A stretch of 64,000 bases of DNA from Acidisphaera sp. S103. GTDB taxonomy: Bacteria > Pseudomonadota > Alphaproteobacteria > Acetobacterales > Acetobacteraceae. Shown here one piece after another: positions 54,520 through 64,000 of this stretch (positions are counted from its first letter, which is position 1; each line of letters begins with the position of its first letter). The position numbers and the translations under genes were made by a program. Below the pieces are notes generated by a model. It saw only the letters and a list, made by a program, of their open reading frames with translations. It did not search any database and was not told the DNA's origin. Where the stretch lies: the NCBI RefSeq assembly GCF_009765975.1, contig NZ_LMUJ01000054.1, positions 123,456 to 187,455 of the forward strand. The letters are read 5' to 3'.

Positions 54520-56531
54520 GCGACGACATTCTTACAGACCTTGCCCGTCGGGCCGGCATCGCCGTCGAATGGCAGGACTATGCCGGCCGCCCACATGTCG
54601 TCGCTCCACCGGTTCTGCGCCGCGTGCTGGCTGCTCTGGGGTTGCCGGCCGATTCCAGCCGAGACGTGGCCGCGAGCCGCCGATTGCTGACGAAACGCAG
54701 CAGCCTGGCCGATCTGCCGCCATTGGTGACCGCCGTGGCTGGCCGCCCCACACGCCTTGACCTGGGGGGCAACGATTTGCTGCCGGCGGAACTGGTGCTG
54801 GAATCGGGGAACACGCGGCCGGTCGCGCTGATGCCGTCACGCGGGCGGCTGCGCATCCCGGCCGTCGCCGAAACCGGCTACCACCGGCTGCGTGTCGGAG
54901 AGCGGGAGATCGTTCTGGTGGTGTCGCCGGGCCGGTGCCGTTCGATCGAGGATGTCGTTCCGGATGCGCGATTATGGGGCCTCGCGGCGCAGCTTTATGC
55001 CTTGAGCCGCCCCGGTGACGGCGGCATCGGCGATCTGGCCGGTGTCGCCGATCTGGCTCGGGTGGCGGGCGCAAAGGGGGCCGATGCCATCTCCCTGAGT
55101 CCCATGCACGCACTGTACGCCGCGGATCCGTCTCGCTTCGGCCCCTACGCGCCGTCCAGCCGGCTGTTCCTCAATCCATTGCACGCTGCACCCGAACTGG
55201 TGTTCGGCCCCGCCGTCGACCGAGGGGCGCCACTGTCCAACGGCCTGATCGATTGGCCGGTCGCGTCGGCCGCAAAATATGCATCGTTGCGATTAAGGTT
55301 CGATGCATTCCGGTACGGGGATGACTGGAATGGGCCGTTGGGGGCCGATTTCGGGCAATACCGGGCGAATGGCGGGGAACTGTTGCGTGATCACGCGTGC
55401 TTCGAGGCATTGCAGGCCGAACGCATGCCGCAACGGACATGGCGTGACTGGCCGACGGACCTGCGCGACCCGCGTGGCGTCGCGGTCCGCTTCTTCGCCG
55501 ATACGCAGCCGGATGAGATTCTGTTTCATCAATTCCTGCAATGGCTTTCCGATCGCTCCGTCGCCGCCGCGCAGGACGTGACGCGACAGGCCGGCATGCG
55601 GATTGGCCTGATCGGCGACCTGGCCGTAGGCATGGACCCCGCGGGCAGCCACGCGTGGAGCCGCCAGGACGACATTCTACTGGGTCTGACGATCGGGGCA
55701 CCGCCGGACTTGCTCAACCCGGATGGCCAGAACTGGGGCCTGACCGGATTTTCGCCCCGAACCATGGAGGCGAACGGATTCACCTCCTTCCTCGCGACAT
55801 TGCGTGCGGCGATGCGCCACGTCGGCGGCATCCGTATTGATCACGTAATGGGTCTCGCTCGGCTTTGGCTGATACCGGAAGGCGCATCGCCGGCGGACGG
55901 CGCCTATCTGAACTTCCCGGTCGCCGATTTGTTGCGGTTTATGGCACTGGAATCGGTGCGTCACAACGTCGTCGTGATTGGAGAGGATCTGGGAACCCTG
56001 CCCGAGGGATTCAATAACACGCTGGAACAGACGGGTATCCACGGCATGCGGGTCTTGTGGTTCGAACGCGACCGGCAAACCGGCTTCTCGCCATCCCGGG
56101 GCTGGAATGGCAGCGGCGTGGCAATGACCTCGACGCATGATTTACCGACGGTCGCCGGCTGGTGGAAAGGCCGGGACATCGATCTGCGCCGCGGGGAAGA
56201 CGCCGAACGTGCGGAACGCGAGCAAGATCGGCCGAAACTGTGGGAGGCCTTTGTGCGGGAACACATCGCGGAAGGTCCCGTGCCGGATACGGAAGAAACC
56301 GGCCGTGTGGTGGACGCCGCCGTTCGTTTCATCGCCAAGACGGATCTGCCGTTGTCGCTGATCCCGTTGGAAGACCTGCTTGGCCAGGTCGAACAGCCGA
56401 ACCTGCCTGGAACCACGACCGAACATCCCAACTGGCGCCGCCGTCTGCCGGTTGCGGCCGGTGCCGTGCTGGAGGACGAAGCCGTCGCCCGCCGAATCGA
56501 TTTCGTCGCCGCGGAAAGACCGCGCCAGTGA
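54516..56531 (+). CDS. malQ: 4-alpha-glucanotransferase
   Basis: A 671-residue GH77 disproportionating enzyme that shuffles glucose units between maltodextrins. The barrel begins near 'PDARLWGLAAQLYALSRPGD' and includes 'ISLSPMHALYAADPSRFGPY' and 'RIDHVMGLARLWLIPEG' with nucleophile Asp442. 'IGEDLGTLPEGF' carries acid Glu490, and 'TSTHDLPTVAGWWKGRD' follows. About 150 extra N-terminal residues match the longer MalQ subtype. Its stop overlaps the treY start. Role: supply linear chains to TreY and recycle short ones. Confidence 0.93.
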   Translation: MSDDILTDLARRAGIAVEWQDYAGRPHVVAPPVLRRVLAALGLPADSSRDVAASRRLLTKRSSLADLPPLVTAVAGRPTRLDLGGNDLLPAELVLESGNTRPVALMPSRGRLRIPAVAETGYHRLRVGEREIVLVVSPGRCRSIEDVVPDARLWGLAAQLYALSRPGDGGIGDLAGVADLARVAGAKGADAISLSPMHALYAADPSRFGPYAPSSRLFLNPLHAAPELVFGPAVDRGAPLSNGLIDWPVASAAKYASLRLRFDAFRYGDDWNGPLGADFGQYRANGGELLRDHACFEALQAERMPQRTWRDWPTDLRDPRGVAVRFFADTQPDEILFHQFLQWLSDRSVAAAQDVTRQAGMRIGLIGDLAVGMDPAGSHAWSRQDDILLGLTIGAPPDLLNPDGQNWGLTGFSPRTMEANGFTSFLATLRAAMRHVGGIRIDHVMGLARLWLIPEGASPADGAYLNFPVADLLRFMALESVRHNVVVIGEDLGTLPEGFNNTLEQTGIHGMRVLWFERDRQTGFSPSRGWNGSGVAMTSTHDLPTVAGWWKGRDIDLRRGEDAERAEREQDRPKLWEAFVREHIAEGPVPDTEETGRVVDAAVRFIAKTDLPLSLIPLEDLLGQVEQPNLPGTTTEHPNWRRRLPVAAGAVLEDEAVARRIDFVAAERPRQ

Positions 56532-59014
56532 CCCCTCCTCGGGCAACGATGCGGTTGCAGTTTCATAAGGGATTCACGTTCGCCGATGGTGCGGCCCTGG
56601 TGCCGTATCTGCTCGACCTGGGCATCAGCTACATCTATTCTTCCCCTATACTCACCGCTCGGGCTGGATCGATGCACGGCTATGATGTCGTCGATCCCAC
56701 CACGGTGAATCCAGAATTGGGCGGTGAACGCGGCTTCCGCGGCCTTGTTGCGACGGCGCGTTCAGCGGGTCTGGGACTGATCGTCGATATCGTGCCAAAT
56801 CACATGGCCGTGGGTGGCGCCGACAATCCCTGGTGGACCGATTTGTTACGCTATGGACGGTCCAGCCGCTATGCAAACGTCTTCGATGTGGACTGGGAAC
56901 CGGACGATCCGGATTTGCACGGCAAAGTGCTGGCACCGTTCCTGGGTCGCCCGTACGGTGAAGCCCTCGACGCCGGTGACATTCGGCTGACCAAGAACCA
57001 CGACGGCGAACCGGTCATCCGCTATTTCGACAGCGAATTCCCGATCGATCCCGCTACCCTGGACGGACCCGACGGACTTCACGGCCTTCTCGAACGGCAG
57101 CACTACCGCCTCGCCTGGTGGGGTGTTGCCGGCGACGAAATAAATTGGCGCCGTTTTTTCGACATCAACGGCCTCGCTGCCCTGCGGATCGAGGACTCGG
57201 CGGTGTTCGAGGCGACCCATGCCACCCTGTTCCGACTGTATGCCGATGGCCTGATCGACGGTTTTCGCGTGGATCACGTGGACGGCCTGTCGGACCCGCC
57301 CGGCTACTGCCGCCACTTGCGCCGGCGCTTGGACGAACTCGCGCCGGATCGCCGAGCCTATTTGGTGATCGAGAAAATTCTGGGCAGCGGGGAAGCGTTG
57401 CCAACCGATTGGGGTGTGGATGGCACCAGCGGGTACGACTTCATGAACGAGGTCAGTGCCGTCCAGCATGATGCCGCCGGCGCGGATTGTCTCGCCCGGT
57501 TATGGCACGATCTGACCCATCGTCCCGCCGATTTTCACGCCGAGGAAACCATCGCGCGACTCGAAATCCTGGAACATGGTTTCGCCGCCCAACTGAATGC
57601 CGTAACGGCAGCCCTGCACCGCATTGCCCGGTCCCATCGCGGCACACGCGACATATCCGCCGCCGCGATCCGTCGGGGCTTGGTCGCGCTGCTGTCGCAT
57701 TTTCCAGTCTATCGCGGTTATGACGCGGGATCGGTTCGTTCGGCGTCCGATCAGGCCGCGTTCGCACAAGCCCTCGCGGCGGCGAAGCAGGCGACCCCGT
57801 CATCCGCGCACGTCACCCTCGATCAACTGGGCCGCTGGCTGGGTGGCGAACCTGGACACAAGGCCGCGAATACCCGTTTCCAGCAACTCAGCGCCCCCAT
57901 CGCCGCAAAAGCCGTGGAAGATACCGCCTTCTACCGCTACGGCCGTTTGCTGTCGCGGAACGATGTCGGCTTCGATGCCGCTCGTCTGGGCGGTTCGATC
58001 ACGGATTTCCATCGCGACTGCGCCGACCGTCTGGCGCGCTTTCCCGACGCCATGCTGGCCACCGCGACCCACGATCACAAGCGGGGCGAGGATGTGCGTG
58101 CCCGCCTGGCGGTGATCAGCGAAATTCCCAACGAATGGGCGGCCTTCATCACAAAATGCGGCGCGATCGATACGCCAAAACCCGACCCCGCCGATGAAAT
58201 CATGCTGTATCAGATGATCGTCGGCGCCTGGCCACCTCAACTGGATCCCTCCGACGCGCCCGGCTGCCAGGCGTTCGCCGAACGGCTGGCGGTATGGCAG
58301 CAAAAGGCACTGCGCGAAGCCAAATTGCGCACCGACTGGACCACCCCCAACCAGATCTACGAGACAACTGCTCGAGATTTCCTGTTCTTCCTGTTCTCGA
58401 AACAAAGTGATTTCCTGCCGCTCGCCCGATCTTTCGTCGATACGATCGCCCCGGCCGGCGCGGTGAACGGCCTGGCACAAACCGTTCTGAAAATGACCGT
58501 TCCGGGCATGCCCGATTTCTTCCAGGGTACGGAATTCTGGGATTTTAGCCTGGTCGACCCGGACAACCGCCGGCCCGTCGACTACCAGGCCCACCGCGAG
58601 GCCACCGGGCAGTCGTGGCGCGATGGCCGCATCAAGCAGGACGTGATCCGCAAAATACTCACACTGCGCCGTCAGGCACCGGACCTGTTCGCCCGAGGCG
58701 ACTACAGCCCGCTGCCGGTGAAGGGTGCGCTTGAAGAGCATATCATCGCTTTTACCCGTACCCATGGCCGATCGGCGCTGATCGTGGCCGTGCCCCGTCT
58801 GGTGCATCGTTTTCTGCAACCCGGCGATGGCCTCGCACTCGACCCGGACTGTCTGCTGGACGGTACATTACTGTTACCGGAACAACTGCACGGTCGCGTG
58901 TTTCACCCGGTGCTGGCGGATGGTGAAACCCTGACCGCCGGTCTGGATGTTCCGCTTTCACCGCTGTTTGCGCATTGTCCGATAGCGGTATGGACGACGT
59001 TCGAATCCGCGTGA
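56528..59014 (+). CDS. treY: Malto-oligosyltrehalose synthase
   Basis: A 828-residue GH13 isomerase that turns the reducing end of a maltodextrin into a trehalosyl unit for TreZ. Family marks are 'MRLQFHKGFTFADGAALVPYL', 'LGISYIYSSPILTARAGSMHGYDVVDP' in part, 'GLIVDIVPNHMAV', nucleophile Asp249 in 'DGFRVDHVDGL', and 'TATHDHKRGEDVRARL'. The GTG start overlaps the malQ stop (GTGA); an ATG seven codons on is possible. It is the last gene of the operon. Confidence 0.94.
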   Translation: MTPPRATMRLQFHKGFTFADGAALVPYLLDLGISYIYSSPILTARAGSMHGYDVVDPTTVNPELGGERGFRGLVATARSAGLGLIVDIVPNHMAVGGADNPWWTDLLRYGRSSRYANVFDVDWEPDDPDLHGKVLAPFLGRPYGEALDAGDIRLTKNHDGEPVIRYFDSEFPIDPATLDGPDGLHGLLERQHYRLAWWGVAGDEINWRRFFDINGLAALRIEDSAVFEATHATLFRLYADGLIDGFRVDHVDGLSDPPGYCRHLRRRLDELAPDRRAYLVIEKILGSGEALPTDWGVDGTSGYDFMNEVSAVQHDAAGADCLARLWHDLTHRPADFHAEETIARLEILEHGFAAQLNAVTAALHRIARSHRGTRDISAAAIRRGLVALLSHFPVYRGYDAGSVRSASDQAAFAQALAAAKQATPSSAHVTLDQLGRWLGGEPGHKAANTRFQQLSAPIAAKAVEDTAFYRYGRLLSRNDVGFDAARLGGSITDFHRDCADRLARFPDAMLATATHDHKRGEDVRARLAVISEIPNEWAAFITKCGAIDTPKPDPADEIMLYQMIVGAWPPQLDPSDAPGCQAFAERLAVWQQKALREAKLRTDWTTPNQIYETTARDFLFFLFSKQSDFLPLARSFVDTIAPAGAVNGLAQTVLKMTVPGMPDFFQGTEFWDFSLVDPDNRRPVDYQAHREATGQSWRDGRIKQDVIRKILTLRRQAPDLFARGDYSPLPVKGALEEHIIAFTRTHGRSALIVAVPRLVHRFLQPGDGLALDPDCLLDGTLLLPEQLHGRVFHPVLADGETLTAGLDVPLSPLFAHCPIAVWTTFESA

Positions 59015-59057
59015 TGCCGCGCTGCGATAGGCGCACCGGCGCGTTCACCCTTCGTCA

Positions 59058-59084
59058 CCGCCGCGGATATTCCGGCGGTTTGTT
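59058..59084 (+). terminator. GC-rich hairpin with T-run after treY
   Basis: CCGCCG at 59058-59063 pairs with CGGCGG at 59073-59078 around a 9-base loop and is followed by TTTGTT. It lies 44 bases after treY, so it fits an intrinsic terminator for the glucan/trehalose operon, though it is close to the next gene's ribosome site. Confidence 0.45.
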
Positions 59085-59099
59085 CGAAAGGCGATAACC

Positions 59100-59396
59100 A
59101 TGATCTCGAAATCACGATCTTTGCTGTTGGCCGCGACGCTGATCGCCGCCCCGATGGGCTTCGCGATGGCACAGGGAACGACTCCGGGCGTCAATACCGG
59201 CGCAAATGGTGTGTCCGGGGATTCACAGACTGCCCCGACGCCGCCTCCGTCAGCGGCCGCGACCAACCCCTACGTGCCGGGCGCCACCGGTCAGACGGTG
59301 GTTCAGGGCTCCGGCAGCAGCATGGCCGGTTCAGACCGGGTCGTGCCAAATCCCAATGCCGCCGCGACATCGGTCACCGGCGGCGGCGGTCACTAA
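59100..59396 (+). CDS. Small exported Gly/Ala/Pro-rich protein
   Basis: A 98-residue protein with a signal peptide (about 1-25, cleavage after 'GFAMA'). A low-complexity tail rich in Gly, Ala, Pro, Thr, Ser and Asn follows, with no cysteine or recognisable domain. AAAGG precedes the ATG. Function unknown; proteins like this are frequent exported 'hypotheticals' in acetic-acid bacteria relatives. Confidence 0.65.
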   Translation: MISKSRSLLLAATLIAAPMGFAMAQGTTPGVNTGANGVSGDSQTAPTPPPSAAATNPYVPGATGQTVVQGSGSSMAGSDRVVPNPNAAATSVTGGGGH

Positions 59397-59407
59397 GCTG
59401 GCATACG

Positions 59408-59435
59408 CGCCCGGTCAGCGAGCCTTGACCGGGCG
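59408..59435. terminator. Perfect 10-base hairpin between convergent genes
   Basis: CGCCCGGTCA at 59408-59417 is the exact complement of TGACCGGGCG at 59426-59435, with an 8-base loop. It lies at the meeting point of the small exported gene and the SnoaL-like gene, overlapping the last codons of the latter. No T-run, so a candidate bidirectional terminator. Confidence 0.4.
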
Positions 59436-59870
59436 GTTGCCATGGCTGGATTGCGGCACGCCGCGGTTCAACGATAGATGCGAATGCACACCCCGCCAGC
59501 CGCCGGCCGATTTGTGGAACACAATCGTCGCCCGGCCGGGCCGATCGAACGGTGCCCCGTCCGGGTGGAAACCCGTGCTGGTCCAGGGTGCGATAACCAC
59601 CACCATACTGCCGTCGTCCGAGACCAGAACATGGGTCTCCGGAATGGTGAAACGGAAATCGTCCGTCTTCGGCCACACGTTATCCCACTGCGTGTTTACC
59701 CAGGCCTCCAGGCTCGGTAGGACGTCCTGGTGTGTGCCGAAGGCCAGGATCTCCGGATGAAACAGCGGACGGGCCGACGCGTAGTCCACCGCCCGCACAT
59801 GGGCGGAAAACCCTTCCAGCCAGGCGACGAACCAGGCTTTCGTTGCGGCATCAGCTTCGGGCAAACCCAT
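59415..59870 (-). CDS. SnoaL/NTF2-like domain protein
   Basis: A 151-residue protein with the cone-shaped NTF2-like fold of the DUF4440/SnoaL group: 'ATKAWFVAWLEGFSAHVRAV', 'LFHPEILAFGTHQDVL', 'SMVVVIAPWTSTGFHPDG' and 'GWRGVHSHLSLN'. Such proteins bind small hydrophobic ligands or act as isomerases/cyclases; nothing here shows which. It is downstream of the MFS transporter on the same strand with 11 bases between, so it may be co-transcribed. Confidence 0.7.
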   Translation of the reverse strand: MGLPEADAATKAWFVAWLEGFSAHVRAVDYASARPLFHPEILAFGTHQDVLPSLEAWVNTQWDNVWPKTDDFRFTIPETHVLVSDDGSMVVVIAPWTSTGFHPDGAPFDRPGRATIVFHKSAGGWRGVHSHLSLNRGVPQSSHGNRPVKAR

Positions 59871-59881
59871 TCAAATCCCCT

Positions 59882-61090
59882 CTACGACAGTACCAACGCC
59901 GATCGCCGGCGCGACCGCCAGTCGCTGGCCAACGCCATCACCGACGTCAACACCATGAACAGCACCGACGAAAAGAACACCCATCGCGGCAGATTGTGAT
60001 CCATGATCCAACCGCCAATCAGCGGCCCGACCGTGCCGCCGATGTTGAAGCCCGTCGTAACGATCCCGAACACGCGGCCAAACGCACCGGGCGGTGACGC
60101 AGCCCTGACCAGCATGTCGCGAGAGGGAGAGATCATACCCGCCAGGAATCCGGCCGTCCCCATCGCCACCACAATCAGGACCGCGCCCAGGTTGACCGCT
60201 CCAACCAGCAGGATCAGCACCGCCGCGCTGCCGAACCCGACCGCTGCAACGTCACCGTGCCGCAGGGTCCGATCGGCGATCTCACCCCCCGCCAGAACGC
60301 CCATGGCGGAGGCGAACAGAAATGCCGACAGCGCCCAGTTCGCCCAGGACAGTGACAAGCCGTAAATGGAAATCAGCGCCACCGCCGAATAGTTGGTCAG
60401 GGCGCCGGTGCTCAGGCTCAGCAGCGTGAAGAACCCGACCAGCCCGAGCACGGTCGGAGTCAGCAACTGCCGCATTGGGATATGCACCGCTGCACCGGCC
60501 GGTATCCGGGATGCGGCATGGCGGTCCAACCAGCCTGCCATCGTCAGGGGGATGGCAACCACCAGACCCAGCACGCCGGCGGCCATGATCGCGATCCGGA
60601 AGCCAAACATCTCGGCACCGAACAGCATCACGACCGGGGTGATGGCGCTGCCGAGGAGGCCCGCGAACGTATGAATGGAAAACGCCTTACCCACCCGGCT
60701 CGGTTCGATCACCGCGCCCAGGATGGCATAATCCGCCGGGTGATAGACCGCGTTGGCGACGCCGCCCAGCGCCATCGCACACAGCATCCACGGATAGAAC
60801 GGGAACAATCCGATGGAGATATAGGCTGAACCGCCCACCAGCAGGCCGCAGATCAGCATCCGCCTGGCGCCGAAGCGATCGACCGCATAGCCCATGGGCG
60901 CCTGGGCCAGGCCGCCGACAATGTTGAACAGCGTGATCGCCAGCCCAAGTTCGACGAACCCGAGACCCAGATGGGCCTTCAGCATAGGAAACAGCGGGAT
61001 CAGCACAAGGTAGTAGATGTGACTGACCATGTGCGCGGAGCAAATCAGCGCGAGCGATTTAACCTCGGTCCGTTGCAGGGGTGTATTCAT
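59882..61090 (-). CDS. MFS transporter (12-helix)
   Basis: A 402-residue major-facilitator protein with about 12 membrane segments. The N-terminus has '[20 protein letters not shown]' and motif A appears as '[20 protein letters not shown]'. The fosmidomycin-resistance/aromatic-efflux type is the closest look. Its ATG overlaps the stop of the CoA-transferase gene, so both are in one operon with the carboxyltransferase. A role in uptake or efflux of an organic acid is an inference from that context. Confidence 0.85.
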   Translation of the reverse strand: MNTPLQRTEVKSLALICSAHMVSHIYYLVLIPLFPMLKAHLGLGFVELGLAITLFNIVGGLAQAPMGYAVDRFGARRMLICGLLVGGSAYISIGLFPFYPWMLCAMALGGVANAVYHPADYAILGAVIEPSRVGKAFSIHTFAGLLGSAITPVVMLFGAEMFGFRIAIMAAGVLGLVVAIPLTMAGWLDRHAASRIPAGAAVHIPMRQLLTPTVLGLVGFFTLLSLSTGALTNYSAVALISIYGLSLSWANWALSAFLFASAMGVLAGGEIADRTLRHGDVAAVGFGSAAVLILLVGAVNLGAVLIVVAMGTAGFLAGMISPSRDMLVRAASPPGAFGRVFGIVTTGFNIGGTVGPLIGGWIMDHNLPRWVFFSSVLFMVLTSVMALASDWRSRRRSALVLS

Positions 61091-63462
61091 TGATCACTCT
61101 GCGCGCGTCGTGGTTTCGGGATAGTGCCGATCACATCAGAAGCAGCCAGGCGGTCGATTTCCGAACGGGTGAGGCCGAGCCGGCCGCCCAGGATGGTTTC
61201 GTTGTCCTGGCCCAGTGTAGGGGCAACGCGGCGAACTGGATAGGCATCAGGCCCTTCGCGGAACGCGGCGGAGGACTGCCAGTGCGGCCCGATGAACGGC
61301 CGGTCCAGGCGGCGCCAGAAGCCCCGCGCGACCAGATGCGGGTCGTCTGTCAGCGCCAGCGGCGTGCGGACCACGCCGGCGGCGACGCCACGCGCCTGCA
61401 ACACGGCCATGGCGTCGTCCGGTGACCGAACCGCTGTCCAGTCGGTGATCAGGGCTTCCAGCGCGTCCTGCCGGTCGCGACGTTGAGCGGCGGTCAGGTC
61501 GGCCAGATCGTCCCGGCCCAGCACGGAACACAGTGCCCGCCACATCGCGTCGCTGGTAACCGAAACCGCGATCCAGGCATCCGAACCAGTGCAGCGGAAG
61601 CAGCCTTGCGGAACGTATAGCGGATGGCGGTTGCCGGTGCGCGGCGGGGTATGGCCGGTCGCGGATTGCTCGATCAGGGCTGGCGCGATCAAAGGCAGCA
61701 TGCACTCCACCTGCGACAGGTCGATGTTCTGCCCCTGCCCGGTCGCCTGCTTGTGCAACAGCGCCACCATCAGCGCCGCGGCGGCGTTGAACCCGCCGAC
61801 AGGGTCACCATACGCCGTCTGGTTCATGGTGGGTGGGTCGTCGGGGAAGCCGGTGATCGTGGGCAGGCCGGATGCCTGTTCCAAGGTGGAACCGTAGCCT
61901 CGGCAGGCGCTCCAGGCGTTGTCCGATCCGAACGCGGGCATCGACAGCATGACAAGGCCGGGCTTGACCTTGCTCAGCACGCTGTAGTCCAGGCCCAGTT
62001 TGCGCAGTACCTCGGCCGAGTAGTTCTCGATCACGGCATCCGCGTCGGCGACCAGCCGCTTCAGCAGTGCGACGCCGTCCGGATGGGTCAGGTCGAGCGT
62101 CACGTCCAGCTTGTTGCGGTTCATCAGTTGGAACCAGGGGATTTTCTCGTATTTCTGTTCCGCGATGAAGGACGCGCGCAGGTCGGTGCCGCGCCACCAG
62201 TCGGGATACTGGCAGGCCTCGACCTTGATGATCTCGGCACCCAGTTCACCCAGATGGCGCGCGGCGGTCGGGCCGGCCCAGCCCATCGTCAGGTCGATGA
62301 TGCGCATGCCGTGCAGCGGCAGGGTCTTGCCCGATGCGGGTTCGGCAGGACGGTCCGCTGCCGGAACCAGCCATACCGCGGCGTCCTCGCCGGCCAGCGG
62401 CGCGGTGCCGCCGGCGCGTGGCGGGGTCAGCGTCAGGTGCTGCGGCAGCACCGGTGCCTCGAACCCAACGTCGCCAATGCGGACCGGGACGAAGGCGCCC
62501 CGAACGCGATGGACATGCTGTTCCAGCAGCTCCGCCATCGTCGGAACGACCGCCATCGGCAACTTGTATTCCAAAGCCAGTTCGAACCATTCGGTCGCGG
62601 TGCGGGTTTCCCACACCGGCTGGAACAGCGCATCGATCTCTTGCGCATGCGCCAGGCGATCGGTGTTGACCGCGTAACGAGGATTCTTGGCGAGATCCGG
62701 CATCCCCAGCATGGCGCAAATGCCGCGCCATTGGCCGGGGGTCACGATGGTGACACCGATCATGCCGTGCTGCGTCTGGTAGATGCCGACCGGATAGTTA
62801 CGTCCGAAGCGATTTACGCCGGGACGAGCGCGAGACACACCGATATCCCAGGCAACCGCGGCTTCGTATTCCGCGATATTGACAGCGGTTTCATGGACAC
62901 TGACGGAAAAACGCCTGCTGCCGGACGCGCGGTCATACAGCCCGGCAGCCGAGGCAATGAACGCCGCCAATCCCGCGATGATCCCCGACTGGCAATCTGT
63001 CGCCAGCGTCGGCGGCCCCTCCGCTCGGCCCGTTAGCGCAACAAGTCCGCCCAGCGCCCGAACCGTCGCCTCGGTCGCCGCGAACCCGGCATACCGGCCG
63101 GACTCCCCGAACCAGGAGATGGTGGTGGTGGCAACTGTCGCCCGAATAAACTCCGCCCCCTCCGTCATGGCCGGGCGCGTCCCGGCCATGACGGCGAGAC
63201 TGGGACGCCCGTCCAGCAGCAAATCCGCCCCCGGCAGTAGTTCGCCCAACGCCGTCTCAATCACGCTTCGCTTGTTGGTGTTCAGCCAGGCGAACAAACC
63301 ACTTTCTCCGCCCGAAAGTATCGGTGGAAACGACCGCAGCGGGTCGCCGCCCACCGGTTCCAGCTTCACCACATCCGCCCCGAAATCGGCGAACAATTTG
63401 CCGCAGTAATCCAGTGCGATACCGGACCCGACCTGCAGCACGCGGAAACGAGACAGGGGCAT
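61087..63462 (-). CDS. Double-length CaiB/BaiF-type CoA-transferase
   Basis: A 791-residue protein made of two CaiB/BaiF (type III CoA-transferase) units. The first (about 1-390) starts '[30 protein letters not shown]' in part and the second (about 385-791) starts '[30 protein letters not shown]'. Usual members are about 390-430 residues and act as dimers of two chains, so this is a tandem fusion. The second copy has the fuller signature ('[17 protein letters not shown]', '[15 protein letters not shown]', '[10 protein letters not shown]'). The first unit lacks some of these. They would move CoA between organic acids. Next to it are a carboxyltransferase and an MFS transporter. Confidence 0.88.
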   Translation of the reverse strand: MPLSRFRVLQVGSGIALDYCGKLFADFGADVVKLEPVGGDPLRSFPPILSGGESGLFAWLNTNKRSVIETALGELLPGADLLLDGRPSLAVMAGTRPAMTEGAEFIRATVATTTISWFGESGRYAGFAATEATVRALGGLVALTGRAEGPPTLATDCQSGIIAGLAAFIASAAGLYDRASGSRRFSVSVHETAVNIAEYEAAVAWDIGVSRARPGVNRFGRNYPVGIYQTQHGMIGVTIVTPGQWRGICAMLGMPDLAKNPRYAVNTDRLAHAQEIDALFQPVWETRTATEWFELALEYKLPMAVVPTMAELLEQHVHRVRGAFVPVRIGDVGFEAPVLPQHLTLTPPRAGGTAPLAGEDAAVWLVPAADRPAEPASGKTLPLHGMRIIDLTMGWAGPTAARHLGELGAEIIKVEACQYPDWWRGTDLRASFIAEQKYEKIPWFQLMNRNKLDVTLDLTHPDGVALLKRLVADADAVIENYSAEVLRKLGLDYSVLSKVKPGLVMLSMPAFGSDNAWSACRGYGSTLEQASGLPTITGFPDDPPTMNQTAYGDPVGGFNAAAALMVALLHKQATGQGQNIDLSQVECMLPLIAPALIEQSATGHTPPRTGNRHPLYVPQGCFRCTGSDAWIAVSVTSDAMWRALCSVLGRDDLADLTAAQRRDRQDALEALITDWTAVRSPDDAMAVLQARGVAAGVVRTPLALTDDPHLVARGFWRRLDRPFIGPHWQSSAAFREGPDAYPVRRVAPTLGQDNETILGGRLGLTRSEIDRLAASDVIGTIPKPRRAQSDQ

Positions 63463-63465
63463 CGT

Positions 63466-64000
63466 CTAAGGCCGCATCGTGAACATGGATTGCCCCGGAG
63501 TCCGCAACGGCGCCGCCATGTTGGCGAACTCGCACAACAGCGGCCGCGTATCGCGCGGATCGATGATTTCCTCGATAATGAAAGCCTCCGCCGACCGGAA
63601 GGGAGACCGCATCTGCTCCAACCGGTCACCGATCTCCTTCAATTTCGTCTCCGGATCATCCGCCGCGGCGATCTCCGCCCGATAGGCCGCCTCTACGCCG
63701 CCTTCGAGCGGCAGGGATCCCCAGTTGCCCGACGGCCATGAATACCGGATCGGCGTCAGCGTGTGCGGCACATGCCCGCCGCCGCCCACACCGAAGACGT
63801 TGCGGATGATGATGGCGCACCACGGAATGGTGGACTGGTGGATGGCGCTGATCGCCGTGACGGCGTGCCGCATTGTCGCCGTCGACTCCGCTTCCAGCCC
63901 GACTGCGAACCCGAAACAATCCACCAAGTGTACCATCGGCAGGTGAAACGTCTGTGCCAAGTCGACGAAGCGGGTGATTTTCCGCGACGCCGCCGCTCCC
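63466..64000 (-). CDS. Biotin-dependent acyl-CoA carboxyltransferase, C-terminal part (5' end outside window)
   Basis: The frame runs in from beyond the last base, so only the C-terminal 177 or so residues are here. 'KITRFVDLAQTFHLPMVHLV' and 'DCFGFAVGLEAE' resemble the C-domain of propionyl- or acetyl-CoA carboxylase beta chains, where 'P-l-x-x-l-x-D-x-x-G-F-x-x-G' recurs. The substrate is unknown. Its stop is three bases before the CoA-transferase start. 'IIEEIIDPRDTRPLLCEF' is the typical end of the family. Confidence 0.85.
   Translation of the reverse strand, partial: GAAASRKITRFVDLAQTFHLPMVHLVDCFGFAVGLEAESTATMRHAVTAISAIHQSTIPWCAIIIRNVFGVGGGGHVPHTLTPIRYSWPSGNWGSLPLEGGVEAAYRAEIAAADDPETKLKEIGDRLEQMRSPFRSAEAFIIEEIIDPRDTRPLLCEFANMAAPLRTPGQSMFTMRP

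Overview
The window reads as chromosomal DNA from a GC-rich alphaproteobacterium. The most likely family is Acetobacteraceae or another Rhodospirillales group. This is inferred from the MucR-type regulator, the Hint_2-tailed repeat protein, the gatCAB operon and strongly GC-biased codons with dense ATGA/GTGA overlaps; no rRNA or tRNA is present to confirm it. Most genes are housekeeping or metabolic. There is one clear accessory island at 31189-35063.

Region by region. 1-6810: three SPFH/Band-7 (HflK/HflC-like) proteins translationally coupled to a P1B-type metal ATPase, then two type II secretion fragments (GspC/GspN-like and GspM). 6977-13293: an LLM flavin oxidoreductase, an SDR, ruvX, and gatC-gatA-gatB with an unknown 161-residue gene between gatA and gatB. 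13524-18335: erpA, dgt, a lytic transglycosylase, a small periplasmic protein and ilvD. 18424-22496: a GT4 glycosyltransferase followed by hddA, gmhA and a fused hddC/HAD gene, i.e. a GDP-D-glycero-alpha-D-manno-heptose pathway whose phosphatase domain looks degenerate. 22558-25578: a large repeat protein with a C-terminal Hint domain. 25680-29018: dnaB-alr-mlaE. 29233-31037: HMG-CoA lyase and an SMP-30 family hydrolase.

31189-35063 is a CBASS anti-phage island. On the minus strand lie a CD-NTase, an E2-like protein without an E1 partner (the type II 'short' layout) and a patatin phospholipase. Divergently transcribed is a helix-turn-helix/ImmA-IrrE peptidase pair matching the CapH/CapP control module. 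The 180-base divergent promoter contains a perfect palindrome suitable for the repressor. The expected logic is: CapP cleaves CapH after a stress signal, the operon is derepressed, the CD-NTase makes a nucleotide second messenger, and the patatin degrades membrane lipid.

35282-43912 holds assorted metabolism (alpha/beta hydrolase, aldo/keto reductase, two-domain TPP enzyme, MFS exporter), a 796-base non-coding stretch with a GTCATTGCGAG palindromic repeat, a decayed TPR-glycosyltransferase pseudogene, a His-rich MucR regulator and a 61-residue ORF. 44019-59014 is one long glucan/trehalose operon: glgE (with an inactive-looking extra amylase domain), a treS-maltokinase fusion, glgB, treZ, malQ and treY. 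It can make glycogen by the maltose-1-phosphate route and make trehalose from either glucan or maltose. 59100-64000 ends the window with a small exported protein and a minus-strand group: a SnoaL/NTF2-like protein, an MFS transporter, a double-length CaiB/BaiF CoA-transferase and the C-terminal part of a biotin-dependent carboxyltransferase cut by the window edge.
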